The notes: generated from the letters alone by a model not told the origin. 64,000 nucleotides of DNA from Paenibacillus silvae (GCF_014639235.1 NZ_BMFU01000007.1:124001-188000), one strand, 5' to 3'; shown: positions 17,786 to 27,117, counted from the first letter of the stretch. Program-made: numbers and translations.

Positions 17786-17826
17786 GAGAAAAAGACGCTT
17801 CAAGAAATATACATTCTCGAAGCGCC
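17786..17826 (-). terminator. Intrinsic terminator of the SLH gene 17874-21602
   Basis: Minus strand: stem GGCGCTTC/GAAGCGTC with inner AGAA/TTCT (17794-17826), followed by TTTTTC. It lies 48 bases after the stop. Confidence 0.85.
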
Positions 17827-17873
17827 TCCATTTGATAACTAAAGTATAAAGCTATATAACTGACTCTATTGCC

Positions 17874-20800
17874 TCACAGGTAACCGAGTTTATCCAGAAC
17901 CCTTTTCAACATAACTGCTGCCTGTGCCCGAGTTGCATTGCCTTGAGGCACAAACGTATTCGTTGTCATACCTTGAATAATGCCTTCCTGTACTGCCTTG
18001 GCAACAGAATCCTTGGATTGAATCTTGTTACTATCCTTAAACTTGGACAGCGTTGATGCTGCCGAAGTTTTGAGTACGGTTGGCTGACCTGCATAATCCA
18101 AAGCCCTAACCATCATGATGGCCATCTGCTCACGAGTCACGAGGCTATCCGGTTTGAAAGTACCGTCCGTATTCCCCGTGATGATACCTGCTTTAGCTGC
18201 TGCACCTATATATGCACCTGATATATCACCATAACGAACATCCTTGAATTGTTGGGCACTAGCATAGTCGCCTGGCAATCCCAACCCTTTTGCCACTAAA
18301 GTAGCAAATTCTGCTCGTGATATTTGCTGATCAGGAACATACAAGGTTCCATTTTGTCCGTTGATAATCCATTTCGCAGACAGCTCACTAATGACGTCCT
18401 TAGCCCAGTGTGAAGCAGTATCCCGATATGAAACGGGATGAGATGCAGCCACTATAGCCTGATTGCCTTTCAGTTGTCCTGTTATAATAACAGCTCCAGT
18501 TGCATTGGAGAAATGATGAGGAATATTAGCCAGAGCTGAAGTACCTTGATCAATGTATACCAGACCCGTAGCCGACCCTGTTGTCGTTGAAGGCAATCTG
18601 ATTGCAATTGAACTCTTCACCAGTTGTTCTGCACGCTGTCCACTGTAGCCATTATATGCTGATAGATAAACATCCGTAATGTCAGATACTCTTTGTGCTC
18701 CGGCGAATGCAAGCATACCGTCCATTGTACCGGAGACAGTTACAGGAATGGATTCAAGTTGAATATAAAAGTATGATGAGCCCGAACCTGCATTCACGCT
18801 TTGTGCAATACTGGAAGGATTCAGGTCTGACAAAGCCACTGACCACAGACGATCTCCATATTTCACCCCAATAAATGAAAAACGTTCACGTGAAGCAATT
18901 TCTGTTAACGTGTCTATTGGGAATCCTACATAAGCTGATGCTTCTGTGGAAGGAACTTCAAATACGACCATTCGACTTGAATTGTTGCTTAAGCTTGCAT
19001 ATTGAAATGCCTGATTTAACTTGCTAGCATCCACATTAAACTGGCGGGTAGAGCGACTATTGCGCGACTGGGCAGAAGTTGTTGCCGCTGCATCCGTGCT
19101 CATGACATACATAGACTGGTTAAAAGCCGATGTGTCCGATACGGTTAGCCATGATGGCAGATTGCCACTTAAACTTCCAGTATTGGTAGTTGAACCGGTG
19201 TTTTGAGTTTGACTAATCGATAAAGGTCCAAATGCCTCAACAATGACATTATCAAGTGTACGCAACGGGATTATCCCCGGTGCATAACTTACAGTTCCTG
19301 TTTGTCCAATGGTGCCCGAACCGGATAACTTCAGAGTTAGTGTTGTACCAGTTGATGTAGCAGAAACCACACTTACCTGTGAGCCTCCCAACTGTACACC
19401 GAATTGAGATGGAGTAAGCATAGTCTGTGACTGCAGAGATTCTCTAAAGGTAATGGTCAATGTATCCCCTTGCAATGCAGCGGATTTCACCATACCATTA
19501 CCCGCTGTGTAGCTTACAGGAGTTAAGTTGATATAACCAGCGGGATTACCGTTTAAGTCCGTCAGACGCAACGCACCCGGTACATAAGAAAGTGTTACAT
19601 TCTGGTTCGTACCTACGGCTGAAGCCAAAGTCAGCGTGACTGTTTCATCTTCAATATCCGTGTCGTTTACAAATAAAGGCTTACCATCTACAAGGACAGA
19701 ATACTGGCTTTTTAACGGTTTGTTGGATGTTCTAAGTGGCTCGTTATAACGGATCCATAACTTCGATCCACTTATTTCGGCACTCTGAAATTCAGGTGCC
19801 TTGGTATCGATGCTATTTCGGACATAAAACCCGGTAAATCCGGCAAGAGCTTGTCCACGACTATCTTTTACAGGAGAAGAGCCAGGTACATACGAAACAC
19901 GAACCACTTCCCCATCAGTAATGGAGCGGCTCAGGTTCAATGTAACCATTGAACTATTAGTTAAGGATATGCTGTTAATTCCTACCGAAGACTGGTTTGC
20001 AGTAACACTGAATTGTGACACCGCATTACTGGAGTTAATATATACTGTTTCCGGGTAGTAGAGATTAATTGTACTGTAATATACAGTTCCTTCCCGTGGT
20101 TTGGACATGACCGAATCCAGTGTATTTTCCACATCTCGTGCTGCAAACGAAGCAGCCGGGTTCAGCGAATTATCCTGTATTGGACGCAATCCAGGCGTAT
20201 ACCCGATCCGGACAACCTGCCCTACAGCAACACCTGTATCGAGTACGACGTATACGCTATCTCCTGATACGTATGCAGTGCTGACATTGCGTGCTTCCCC
20301 ATTTACTGTTACCGTGAAGCTGCTTAAAGCCGGATTCGCGCTGAACAAACTTTCATCGTAAGTAAGTCGAATCGTATTGTTACTATACATCTTAGCTGTT
20401 TTGAGAACCGGGGCTGTAGTATCTCTGCTAAGCGTCTTAAAGCCCCATGAACTGGTACCTGTCAATCCTGTAAAGAGGTTACCAGCCTTGTCCCTATATA
20501 CATTTGCAGGAATATCCACATAATAATTTGTGTTGCTTTCCAGAGTACTCTGCGGAACAATTCGCAGTTGTCTATTGTTTGAAGTGCTAATGGTTGTTGT
20601 TACGGCAATGGTTCCACCATTGGCCTTTCTCAACGTCGCATTGCCTGGATAATTGGTATCAAGCTCTTTATTAAATGTAACCGTTAGTTCTCCCGTCAAA
20701 GGTGCATTCGTCGTGCCGTTCGTTGGGGAAACAGATGATACGGTGAGAGCAGTAGGATCCGAAATGACGCCAAAACCCCACTCGGTCCCGGTAATTCCAC

Positions 20801-21602
20801 TGGTGTCGTTCCCCAGTTCATCCCTTAAAAGACCTTCTGGCATAACAACGTAATATGTGCTGCTACTATTCCAGTTTTTCTCCGGATCAATCACAATGGA
20901 ATTCGTTCCCAGACCATTAACACGTGGAGAACCTGCATTCACAGGTATTTCCTCATATAATGTAGTCCCTTGAAAAATCTGCAGTTTCCCGGCACCTGCA
21001 AAAACCTTTTTACTAAATGTCATTGTTATGTTAGATGAAGGTGATACCTGCATCGCTGCATTCGCGGGAATCTTCTCTACCAATGATGCCGTGCCTACAC
21101 CTTGTGTATGGAACGTCCATTCTTTGCTCAGTCCATTGAAAGCAGTATTATTCTCATCCGCGTATACAAATGAATTTTTATCAATTTGAACATAATATGT
21201 CCCTCCGGGCAGAGGTGCATGATTAATCGTCACTTTTTTCCCTACATTCGGAACATTGGCGTCATCTGGTGTAATGCGAATATTACTTGATTCCGTCGGG
21301 TCCACTAAGATAGGTGGAATAACATCCGTATCATCTGACACACGTTTTATTGATATGTATCCACTGGTTGTCCCGGATGCTTTTCGAACAGGTTGGCCAA
21401 ATTCGAGCTCCAATGGGTCTGCACCATTTACGTTCTTCTCTCCTGTTACAGGTAACGTTGCCGTGACCCCTAACGTAGTTAAGTTATCTGCTGCAAAAGC
21501 AGTGTTTTCCACTCCAAGCAGACCTGTTAGCCAACCTTGGGCAGTTAATAGTACGATTAAAAGTCCGATTGTACTCTTCTTGGCCATTCTTTTCAAACGC
21601 AC
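17874..21602 (-). CDS. Large secreted SLH-domain protein with tandem Ig-like repeats
   Basis: A 1242-residue surface protein. It has a signal peptide (KRMAKKSTIGLLIVLLTAQG, ending near AFA at 37), Big_5-like Ig domains at about 40-390 (repeated TVTFNKELDTNYPGNATL and WGFKTLSRDT patterns), a series of SwmB-like beta modules with the recurring VRVSYVPGSSPVKDSRG pattern at about 395-850, and three C-terminal SLH motifs at about 1065-1242 (DTASHWAKDVISELSAKWII, FKPDSLVTREQMAIMMVRAL, FVPQGNATRAQAAVMLKRVL). SLH domains bind pyruvylated secondary cell wall polymer, made by the tagO-tagA-csaB cluster. The start is GTG with GAGGGGG 8 bases before it. A sigma-D-like promoter lies at 21662-21689. Confidence 0.88.
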   Translation of the reverse strand: MRLKRMAKKSTIGLLIVLLTAQGWLTGLLGVENTAFAADNLTTLGVTATLPVTGEKNVNGADPLELEFGQPVRKASGTTSGYISIKRVSDDTDVIPPILVDPTESSNIRITPDDANVPNVGKKVTINHAPLPGGTYYVQIDKNSFVYADENNTAFNGLSKEWTFHTQGVGTASLVEKIPANAAMQVSPSSNITMTFSKKVFAGAGKLQIFQGTTLYEEIPVNAGSPRVNGLGTNSIVIDPEKNWNSSSTYYVVMPEGLLRDELGNDTSGITGTEWGFGVISDPTALTVSSVSPTNGTTNAPLTGELTVTFNKELDTNYPGNATLRKANGGTIAVTTTISTSNNRQLRIVPQSTLESNTNYYVDIPANVYRDKAGNLFTGLTGTSSWGFKTLSRDTTAPVLKTAKMYSNNTIRLTYDESLFSANPALSSFTVTVNGEARNVSTAYVSGDSVYVVLDTGVAVGQVVRIGYTPGLRPIQDNSLNPAASFAARDVENTLDSVMSKPREGTVYYSTINLYYPETVYINSSNAVSQFSVTANQSSVGINSISLTNSSMVTLNLSRSITDGEVVRVSYVPGSSPVKDSRGQALAGFTGFYVRNSIDTKAPEFQSAEISGSKLWIRYNEPLRTSNKPLKSQYSVLVDGKPLFVNDTDIEDETVTLTLASAVGTNQNVTLSYVPGALRLTDLNGNPAGYINLTPVSYTAGNGMVKSAALQGDTLTITFRESLQSQTMLTPSQFGVQLGGSQVSVVSATSTGTTLTLKLSGSGTIGQTGTVSYAPGIIPLRTLDNVIVEAFGPLSISQTQNTGSTTNTGSLSGNLPSWLTVSDTSAFNQSMYVMSTDAAATTSAQSRNSRSTRQFNVDASKLNQAFQYASLSNNSSRMVVFEVPSTEASAYVGFPIDTLTEIASRERFSFIGVKYGDRLWSVALSDLNPSSIAQSVNAGSGSSYFYIQLESIPVTVSGTMDGMLAFAGAQRVSDITDVYLSAYNGYSGQRAEQLVKSSIAIRLPSTTTGSATGLVYIDQGTSALANIPHHFSNATGAVIITGQLKGNQAIVAASHPVSYRDTASHWAKDVISELSAKWIINGQNGTLYVPDQQISRAEFATLVAKGLGLPGDYASAQQFKDVRYGDISGAYIGAAAKAGIITGNTDGTFKPDSLVTREQMAIMMVRALDYAGQPTVLKTSAASTLSKFKDSNKIQSKDSVAKAVQEGIIQGMTTNTFVPQGNATRAQAAVMLKRVLDKLGYL

Positions 21603-21661
21603 CGATTCGTCCCCCTCATCTTATATTTCTTCTCCTGTCTATTGAACAGACCTCATTATGT

Positions 21662-21689
21662 ATGTCGGTTAGAACAAACATTTTATTTA
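21662..21689 (-). promoter_or_regulatory. Sigma-D-like promoter of SLH gene
   Basis: Minus strand: -35 TAAA (21686-21689), 16-base spacer, -10 ACCGACAT (21662-21669), six of eight matches. The spacing equals that of hag and flaG. It is a weaker match than at 35120-35147 and could be coincidental. Confidence 0.5.
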
Positions 21690-21764
21690 GCCAAAAGGAA
21701 ATAAAAGGAATATTATTTCATTTATCTCCCCCTACTTAGCCAACAGCCAACTGCTTATATACGC

Positions 21765-21800
21765 AAAAGCCCCTGATTCCTTATCGGAACCAGGGGCTTT
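21765..21800 (-). terminator. Intrinsic terminator of metK
   Basis: Minus strand: AAAGCCCCTG and CAGGGGCTTT arms (21766-21800), extended inward by GGTTCC/GGAAT pairing with a mismatch. The tail is TTTT. It is 19 bases after the metK stop. Confidence 0.85.
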
Positions 21801-21818
21801 GATCTGTCGCAGTTAAAG

Positions 21819-23021
21819 TTACAGACCAGCTTGAGCTTTCAACGTATCTGCTTTGTCCACTTGCTCCCAAGGTACATCCAGATCTGTGCGGCCGAAGTGA
21901 CCGTAAGCAGCCGTTTGTTTGTAAATTGGGCGACGCAGATCCAGCATACGGATAATGCCAGCTGGACGCAGATCGAAGTTGTTACGTACCAACTCAACCA
22001 GCTTCTCTTCGCTGACTTTGCCAGTTCCATATGTATCCACGTTGATCGATACCGGATTGGCTACACCAATCGCGTAAGCGAGTTGAATTTCAACTTTGTC
22101 TGCAAGACCTGCAGCAACAAGGTTTTTCGCTACGTAGCGAGCCGCATAAGCAGCGGAACGGTCTACTTTTGTCGGATCTTTACCCGAGAACGCTCCACCG
22201 CCGTGACGTGCATAACCGCCGTAGGTATCTACGATAATTTTACGTCCAGTCAGTCCTGCATCTCCTTGTGGTCCGCCAATAACGAAACGTCCTGTTGGGT
22301 TGATGAAATATTTAGTCTGCTCATCCAGCAATTCAGCCGGAACGACAGGCAGGATAACTTGTTCTTTAATGTCTTTTTGAATCTGCTCAAGGGTAATCTC
22401 TTCAGCGTGCTGAGTGGATACCACAATTGTATCGACACGAACCACTTTGTCGCCGTCATATTCGATAGTTACTTGCGTTTTACCGTCCGGACGAAGGTAA
22501 TCCAGTGTACCGTTTTTACGTACCTCAGCAAGGCGACGAGCAATACGGTGGGACAATGCGATTGGCAATGGCATGAGTTCTGGTGTTTCATTCGTTGCAA
22601 ACCCAAACATCAGACCTTGGTCACCCGCACCGATATTTTCTGTTTCGCGAGCGACTTGAGCCGGATCACGGTTCTCCAGTGCTGCGTTAACCCCTTGCGC
22701 GATATCTGCAGACTGCTCGTTCAGAGAAGTCAGAACGGCGCAAGTATTGTAGTCAAAACCATATTTGGCACGTGTGTACCCGATTTCCTTAACCGTATTA
22801 CGTACAATGGCCGGAATGTCTACGTATTCAGAAGCTGAACTGATTTCACCGATGACAAGCACTAGGCCTGTAGCCACGGAAACTTCGCACGCTACACGAG
22901 CGTTTGGATCATTCGCCAGAAACGCGTCCAATACGGCGTCCGAGATCTGGTCGCAAATCTTATCCGGATGTCCTTCGGTTACAGACTCCGATGTGAATAG
23001 ATGTCGGCCTTTAACAGACAT
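21819..23021 (-). CDS. metK: S-adenosylmethionine synthetase
   Basis: A 400-residue MetK that makes S-adenosylmethionine from ATP and Met in the cytoplasm. Signatures: FTSESVTEGHPDKICDQISD (N-terminus), GAGDQGLMFGFATNE (about 129-143) and GGGAFSGKDPTKVDRSAAY (about 276-294). The start ATG has GGGAGG 10 bases upstream. No S-box (SAM) riboswitch is recognisable in the 250 bases upstream, unlike B. subtilis metK. Instead there is a promoter followed at once by a strong terminator (23177-23253). Confidence 0.97.
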   Translation of the reverse strand: MSVKGRHLFTSESVTEGHPDKICDQISDAVLDAFLANDPNARVACEVSVATGLVLVIGEISSASEYVDIPAIVRNTVKEIGYTRAKYGFDYNTCAVLTSLNEQSADIAQGVNAALENRDPAQVARETENIGAGDQGLMFGFATNETPELMPLPIALSHRIARRLAEVRKNGTLDYLRPDGKTQVTIEYDGDKVVRVDTIVVSTQHAEEITLEQIQKDIKEQVILPVVPAELLDEQTKYFINPTGRFVIGGPQGDAGLTGRKIIVDTYGGYARHGGGAFSGKDPTKVDRSAAYAARYVAKNLVAAGLADKVEIQLAYAIGVANPVSINVDTYGTGKVSEEKLVELVRNNFDLRPAGIIRMLDLRRPIYKQTAAYGHFGRTDLDVPWEQVDKADTLKAQAGL

Positions 23022-23176
23022 GAAGTTTCAACCTCCCATAACTAGTAGTATGGCGATTGCCCGAACAAAACATTTACGGTGATTCGTTCACTGTACCCTC
23101 GAAAGCTTTCCGGGCGGAATAAGGACGCAGGGTCCGCGGTTACGAAGATAAGGATTTTTCAGGTAATTGCCTTAAC

Positions 23177-23208
23177 AAAAAATCAACCTTTTCCTCTTGG
23201 AAAAGGTT
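23177..23208 (-). terminator. Strong intrinsic terminator between sasP and metK
   Basis: Minus strand: AACCTTTTCC/GGAAAAGGTT perfect 10-bp stem with a 4-base loop (23185-23208), then TTTTTT. It lies 68 bases after the SASP stop and only about 10 bases after the predicted start of the promoter at 23225-23253. Confidence 0.9.
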
Positions 23209-23224
23209 GCATACCTCAAATGTC

Positions 23225-23253
23225 ATCTTATCGCATTTGTCAAGCCGTGTCAA
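23225..23253 (-). promoter_or_regulatory. Sigma-A promoter just upstream of a terminator (sasP-metK gap)
   Basis: Minus strand: TTGACA (23248-23253), exactly 17-base spacer, TAAGAT (23225-23230). The predicted start is near 23218, so the first about 40 bases of RNA contain the whole terminator at 23177-23208. It may drive metK only if the hairpin is bypassed. Confidence 0.65.
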
Positions 23254-23276
23254 ACCAAGTGGGATAAAGAAAAATC

Positions 23277-23552
23277 TTATAATAACTGCTTTTCTGCCTG
23301 ACGAATCAGCCTTTTCGTAATCTCTCCACCAACCGATCCATTCTCACGGGAAGTCAGATGGCCCCAGCCTTTGTATTGACCGTAGGAATGATCACTTATG
23401 GCACCCAATTCAGAACCAAACTCAGTATTTGCGCCAGCAAGTGCACTTTGACCATACCCAACATTCAGACCAAACTCGGCAGCAATCTCATACTTCATCT
23501 GATCCAGCATCTGACGACTTTCCGGTACTACTCTGCGGTTGCTTCTAGCCAT
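23277..23552 (-). CDS. Alpha/beta-type small acid-soluble spore protein with an insertion
   Basis: A 91-residue SASP that coats DNA in the dormant spore and is degraded by GPR on germination. The two family blocks are present: MLDQMKYEIAAEFGLNVG (about 15-32, with the GPR cleavage site around EIAAEFG) and NGSVGGEITKRLIRQAEKQL (71-90). Between them are about 35 residues instead of the usual about 10; the extra part (about 38-65) includes a second EFG (NTEFGSELG). Its longer length could affect DNA binding. GGAGG precedes the ATG. The gene is followed by a strong terminator. Confidence 0.93.
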   Translation of the reverse strand: MARSNRRVVPESRQMLDQMKYEIAAEFGLNVGYGQSALAGANTEFGSELGAISDHSYGQYKGWGHLTSRENGSVGGEITKRLIRQAEKQLL

Positions 23553-23689
23553 AATTCCGGCACCTCCGTTAAATTGGTTTGTACAATTATAGAGTGAGCA
23601 GGAACCCAGATGGCTAGCCGTATAAATGTTTGTTAGAACTGGTTAATCTACACAAATCAAATGAATAAAAATGCGCATATATGCTTAAC

Positions 23690-24247
23690 CTATTTCAAAG
23701 AATATCCGCCGCGAACCATAACCGTTAGGCTGTACTTGTTCCCGTCCAATACCGTTATACCCCGTCCATCCCTTGGAAAAGAGAGCAGGTGATTGGTCGG
23801 CGCGGCCTGTCCATTCGTCAGGTCAACCCCGTCCGTCAGATCAGCTACACCATTCGTACCTTCACTGACGATCACAGCCTTGCCGCTGCGTACAATGAAT
23901 TCCGCGCCAGAGGCACCGATGAGCTGTTGGCCCGGCTTCACGGTAACAATCTCTACTGCATCAGATGCTCCAGATACCACCGGTGGAAGCGATGTATCAC
24001 CACCTGTGCTGCCTGTCCCTGTAGATCCGCTATTATTGCCTGCGGAGCTTCCCGATCCAGCATTAGTACCGCCGTTTAAAGCCTTTTGAATTTGTTGATC
24101 TACATAACTCTTCGTCACAACCGGATCATCCGCTGTGCCTGGTTGAATGGTGCCTGCACCGATAGCTGTGTTGCTGTATACAGATCCAACCCACACCCCA
24201 ACACCGATAGCAAGCGCAGCCAGAGATACTTTCATATAAGGTTTCAT
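23690..24247 (-). CDS. Secreted protein of unknown function
   Basis: A 185-residue protein, not recognised. It has an N-terminal signal/anchor segment (VSLAALAIGVGVWVGSVYS, about 7-25), a short VTKSYVDQQIQKALNGG helix, then a Gly/Ser/Thr linker (about 62-87), and a compact C-terminal domain (about 95-185) with the pattern VEIVTVKPGQQLIGASGAEF, VRSGKAVIV and LLSFPRDGRGI. The start ATG has GAAGGGAAGG 11 bases upstream. It lies 105 bases after the large secreted repeat protein and may be co-transcribed with it. Confidence 0.75.
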   Translation of the reverse strand: MKPYMKVSLAALAIGVGVWVGSVYSNTAIGAGTIQPGTADDPVVTKSYVDQQIQKALNGGTNAGSGSSAGNNSGSTGTGSTGGDTSLPPVVSGASDAVEIVTVKPGQQLIGASGAEFIVRSGKAVIVSEGTNGVADLTDGVDLTNGQAAPTNHLLSFPRDGRGITVLDGNKYSLTVMVRGGYSLK

Positions 24248-24352
24248 TAATGATTGTACCTTCCCTTCTATAAAACCAATCTACATATATTTGTCGTCAT
24301 TTTCTATCATATCTTTAATAGAAAGATTTAACAACGATGCTTACTCTATCAA

Positions 24353-26899
24353 TTATTCAGCACCTGGTAGATTGCCGACAGCTGGAACAAAGCCCATCGC
24401 CTGTGTTGCCAGTTTAATCCGTTGACCTTGGAACTCATCATATATGGCAATAGTATAAGCTCCACTGCGTCGATCTTCAAAAACAACATCCTCAACGGTC
24501 CAATTCAAAAATTTATTGTTTCCTTCCTTCAAATCTTTATCAAGCACAATTTCTTTGTCGAATACTTTACCGGTAGGCTCAATCAGCTGCACAATAAGTT
24601 TATGTTCACTTTCTGGCATGTTCATATCGTTATTCCGTACAGCATCATAATTCCATGAAAGGTTTACAGTAGACCCCCCACTAAGAGAAGCTTTAAAATC
24701 TCTTGTTTGAAGAGTGAATGGGTAGATCTCAAGATTCTTAATTGTATTTAATGTCGACTCCTGATCGGGCTTTAATTCAAACGAAGCCGCATCAACATAT
24801 CCTGCACCTGTAGTTGTTCCTTCTTTACCCGTGTCTCCACTTATTGTCTCACCGATCAACAGCTTCATATCAGACACTACCGTTTTTCTAGGGATTTTGG
24901 ACCACATGGTTACTAATGCAGAATCACCTGGTCCTGCTGGATAATCAATCTGCTTAACCGTTGTTTTATAATACTCACCATTTTTAGATTCGTAATATCC
25001 GGTTAATTTGGCAAGGTCAATCTGCCGATCCTCAATATTTTTCACCTGAAGCTCCGTGTACACGATATCAGAAGATGTTCCTGGGTAAATCAGTGTTCTC
25101 TTCACTTGGAGTTCGGATTTCTTCCCAGGCGTATTCAACGCATAGTTAGACCCCAACTCTACTTGCGGTATCTGCGGAAGCTGACCAATGTGAGTCAGTC
25201 TGATCAATTCAGATGTGTTCTCACCCACAACTTCAGATAGCGCCACTTGCAATTGGGCTACATCCAGATTGGTAGGTAGTGATGTTAACAGATGTACATC
25301 AATAGACATGCCTGGTCCAAGCAATCCTGAGTTCTGACTAATTAACAATTGAGTATCTGCTATATCAGCTGAATCTATCGATAACATCCCTTTGAGCTGC
25401 GGGAGTTTAAGAGTATTGGTTGAAACATTGCGTAAAGTAACTCTTGCGGATAAAACATCCGCATTATCCCAAGGAAGACGCTGAACAGAATTCCATGTGA
25501 CACCCAATGTTCCATTTTGAATCTGAAGAGTGCTCTCTGTACCAATAGATTGCTGCATGGAAGTAGCTTTGGGAAGAATGTATGTTCCCGCAGGATACGA
25601 GAATTTAATTTCTTTGCTTCCCGTACCCTCGGTGCCCTCAGCTTTTGGTGTATTCATAACCAACTTCAGTGTTCCATCAGCTTCATCATAAGGCAAACTA
25701 AATGTCAGACGAATTAAGCGCTCCTCATCTGGTTTCAATTTCAAATTATCCAGTGCCTTGGTGGACAACGGATAATCATTTCCCTTTTTATTTTGAACCG
25801 AGAAATCATATTTGGGTACGGCAACTTCCCTTGATCCCGTATTTTTAAATTTGAAGTTGACTGTATAGTAGTTATTACCATGAGTCTGACTGACACTGAC
25901 ATCTCCCACACTCGTAGCCATCTTGCCCTTGTTATCTTCGAGCGTTATGGTATGAACCTTTCCAACCTTAATTTCTGTATTCTGCAACGAGGTTGATTTG
26001 GGCATTTGCATAGTGGCAAGTGGAATAACTGATTTCTCAGCTTCATTCTCTTGAACCATAATAAGCTCAGCCCCATCCAGTTTCACCTTCTTGGGAACGG
26101 TAGTTATATAATTGATGCTTCTGGACTCTTGAGGCTGTACGCTGTACGTTGTATCGTTTGAATTTAGATTAAGCGGATAACTACTGCCACCCTTTGTTCT
26201 CAGAACCCACTTCACATTAGGATTTTCCAGTCCTTTATAACCAACGTTATGCAGATTAATTTTAACACTTGCATAGTTGGATGTGTCCGAGGCAGAGAAT
26301 GTCTGTAGACCCTGGACTTTAATTTTCACCGGAATATCATTGATCCGTACCTTTTTGACTGTATTCACTGGGGTAGCCACTGTATACGAGTCAGGAATAT
26401 TGATTTTCCCTAGAATGCTTTCATAATTGGGCTTGCTGAAGTCCCATTTAACAATTTCAAAATTCAGATTGCTGAGCTGCACGTTTTTGCCAACAGTCGT
26501 CACATATGTAACGGATAGAGTAGAGCCAGCTGCAACACTCTTTTTCTCTGCATCTTGCGTCAGCAATTTGGAAGTATAACTTGTTCCACTTTTACTTCTA
26601 ACCTTTGTCCAGTAATCGACCAGCTGCAAGCTTTTTTTCTCATTGTTCGTATACGTGAGGGTGTACGTAATCAGCTTGCCTTCGTCTTGAGTCAGAACAT
26701 TGACATCCGTAATTCTAACACTGCTTTTTGATGATAGCTTGACAACCGGAACATTAGATAACGTCTTGACAGCCTTTTGAGTTTGGGATGTGTTATTAGG
26801 TGTTGCGGCTTGAACCATTGGAACATTGTTAATCCAAGCGGCTTGAGTCAACCCCAGTACGGTAGTTGCAACAATGACCTTCTTCAGTTTATTTTTCAC
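24353..26899 (-). CDS. Large secreted protein made of repeated Ig-like modules, no anchor seen
   Basis: An 848-residue protein with a signal peptide (KKVIVATTVLGLTQAAWINN, processed near VQA). I recognise no named domain. The body shows about five repeats of roughly 110-130 residues, each with an aromatic strand followed by K-x-G-x-x-Y: WTKVRSKSGTSYTSKL, KWVLRTKGGSSYPLNL, DFSVQNKKGNDYPLST, a diverged copy near LPQLKGMLSIDSAD, and TGYYESKNGEYYKTTV. The C-terminus (about 720-848) looks like another beta domain with LSWNYDAVRNNDMN. There is no SLH, LPXTG or transmembrane end. The start is GTG with GGAGG 6 bases upstream; the longer ATG start lacks a site. Confidence 0.8.
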   Translation of the reverse strand: MKNKLKKVIVATTVLGLTQAAWINNVPMVQAATPNNTSQTQKAVKTLSNVPVVKLSSKSSVRITDVNVLTQDEGKLITYTLTYTNNEKKSLQLVDYWTKVRSKSGTSYTSKLLTQDAEKKSVAAGSTLSVTYVTTVGKNVQLSNLNFEIVKWDFSKPNYESILGKINIPDSYTVATPVNTVKKVRINDIPVKIKVQGLQTFSASDTSNYASVKINLHNVGYKGLENPNVKWVLRTKGGSSYPLNLNSNDTTYSVQPQESRSINYITTVPKKVKLDGAELIMVQENEAEKSVIPLATMQMPKSTSLQNTEIKVGKVHTITLEDNKGKMATSVGDVSVSQTHGNNYYTVNFKFKNTGSREVAVPKYDFSVQNKKGNDYPLSTKALDNLKLKPDEERLIRLTFSLPYDEADGTLKLVMNTPKAEGTEGTGSKEIKFSYPAGTYILPKATSMQQSIGTESTLQIQNGTLGVTWNSVQRLPWDNADVLSARVTLRNVSTNTLKLPQLKGMLSIDSADIADTQLLISQNSGLLGPGMSIDVHLLTSLPTNLDVAQLQVALSEVVGENTSELIRLTHIGQLPQIPQVELGSNYALNTPGKKSELQVKRTLIYPGTSSDIVYTELQVKNIEDRQIDLAKLTGYYESKNGEYYKTTVKQIDYPAGPGDSALVTMWSKIPRKTVVSDMKLLIGETISGDTGKEGTTTGAGYVDAASFELKPDQESTLNTIKNLEIYPFTLQTRDFKASLSGGSTVNLSWNYDAVRNNDMNMPESEHKLIVQLIEPTGKVFDKEIVLDKDLKEGNNKFLNWTVEDVVFEDRRSGAYTIAIYDEFQGQRIKLATQAMGFVPAVGNLPGAE

Positions 26900-27065
26900 T
26901 TGAAACCTCCATACATAGATTTCCATAATACATATATTATAGACGAATAATATGTATAGGAAGTTTCAAAGATATTACTATTTACTTTTAGAAGATTCAG
27001 TAGATAATGTTATCTTGATGGAATTTGTTATTTGCTCAAGATAATCTTCTAAGTGTTCTCTTATA

Positions 27066-27100
27066 TAGAAAAAAGGTCCCGCGAAATCGCGGGACCTTTT
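27066..27100 (-). terminator. Intrinsic terminator of the S-layer gene
   Basis: Minus strand: AAAAGGTCCCGCG and CGCGGGACCTTTT form a perfect 13-bp stem with a 4-base loop (27071-27100), followed by TTTTTTCT. It is 17 bases after the stop and is one of the strongest in the window. Confidence 0.95.
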
Positions 27101-27117
27101 CTTTAAGTTCTTTTTAA

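Noticed and set aside
21831..22838. A 335-codon plus-strand frame opposite metK
   Set aside because: It lies entirely within metK and its Cys/Phe/Arg-rich composition is typical of an antisense shadow.
23022..23220. An S-box (SAM riboswitch) before metK, suggested by CTTATC and CAACC in the leader
   Set aside because: The remaining conserved stems and the junctions of the S-box are absent, and CAACC belongs to the terminator hairpin.
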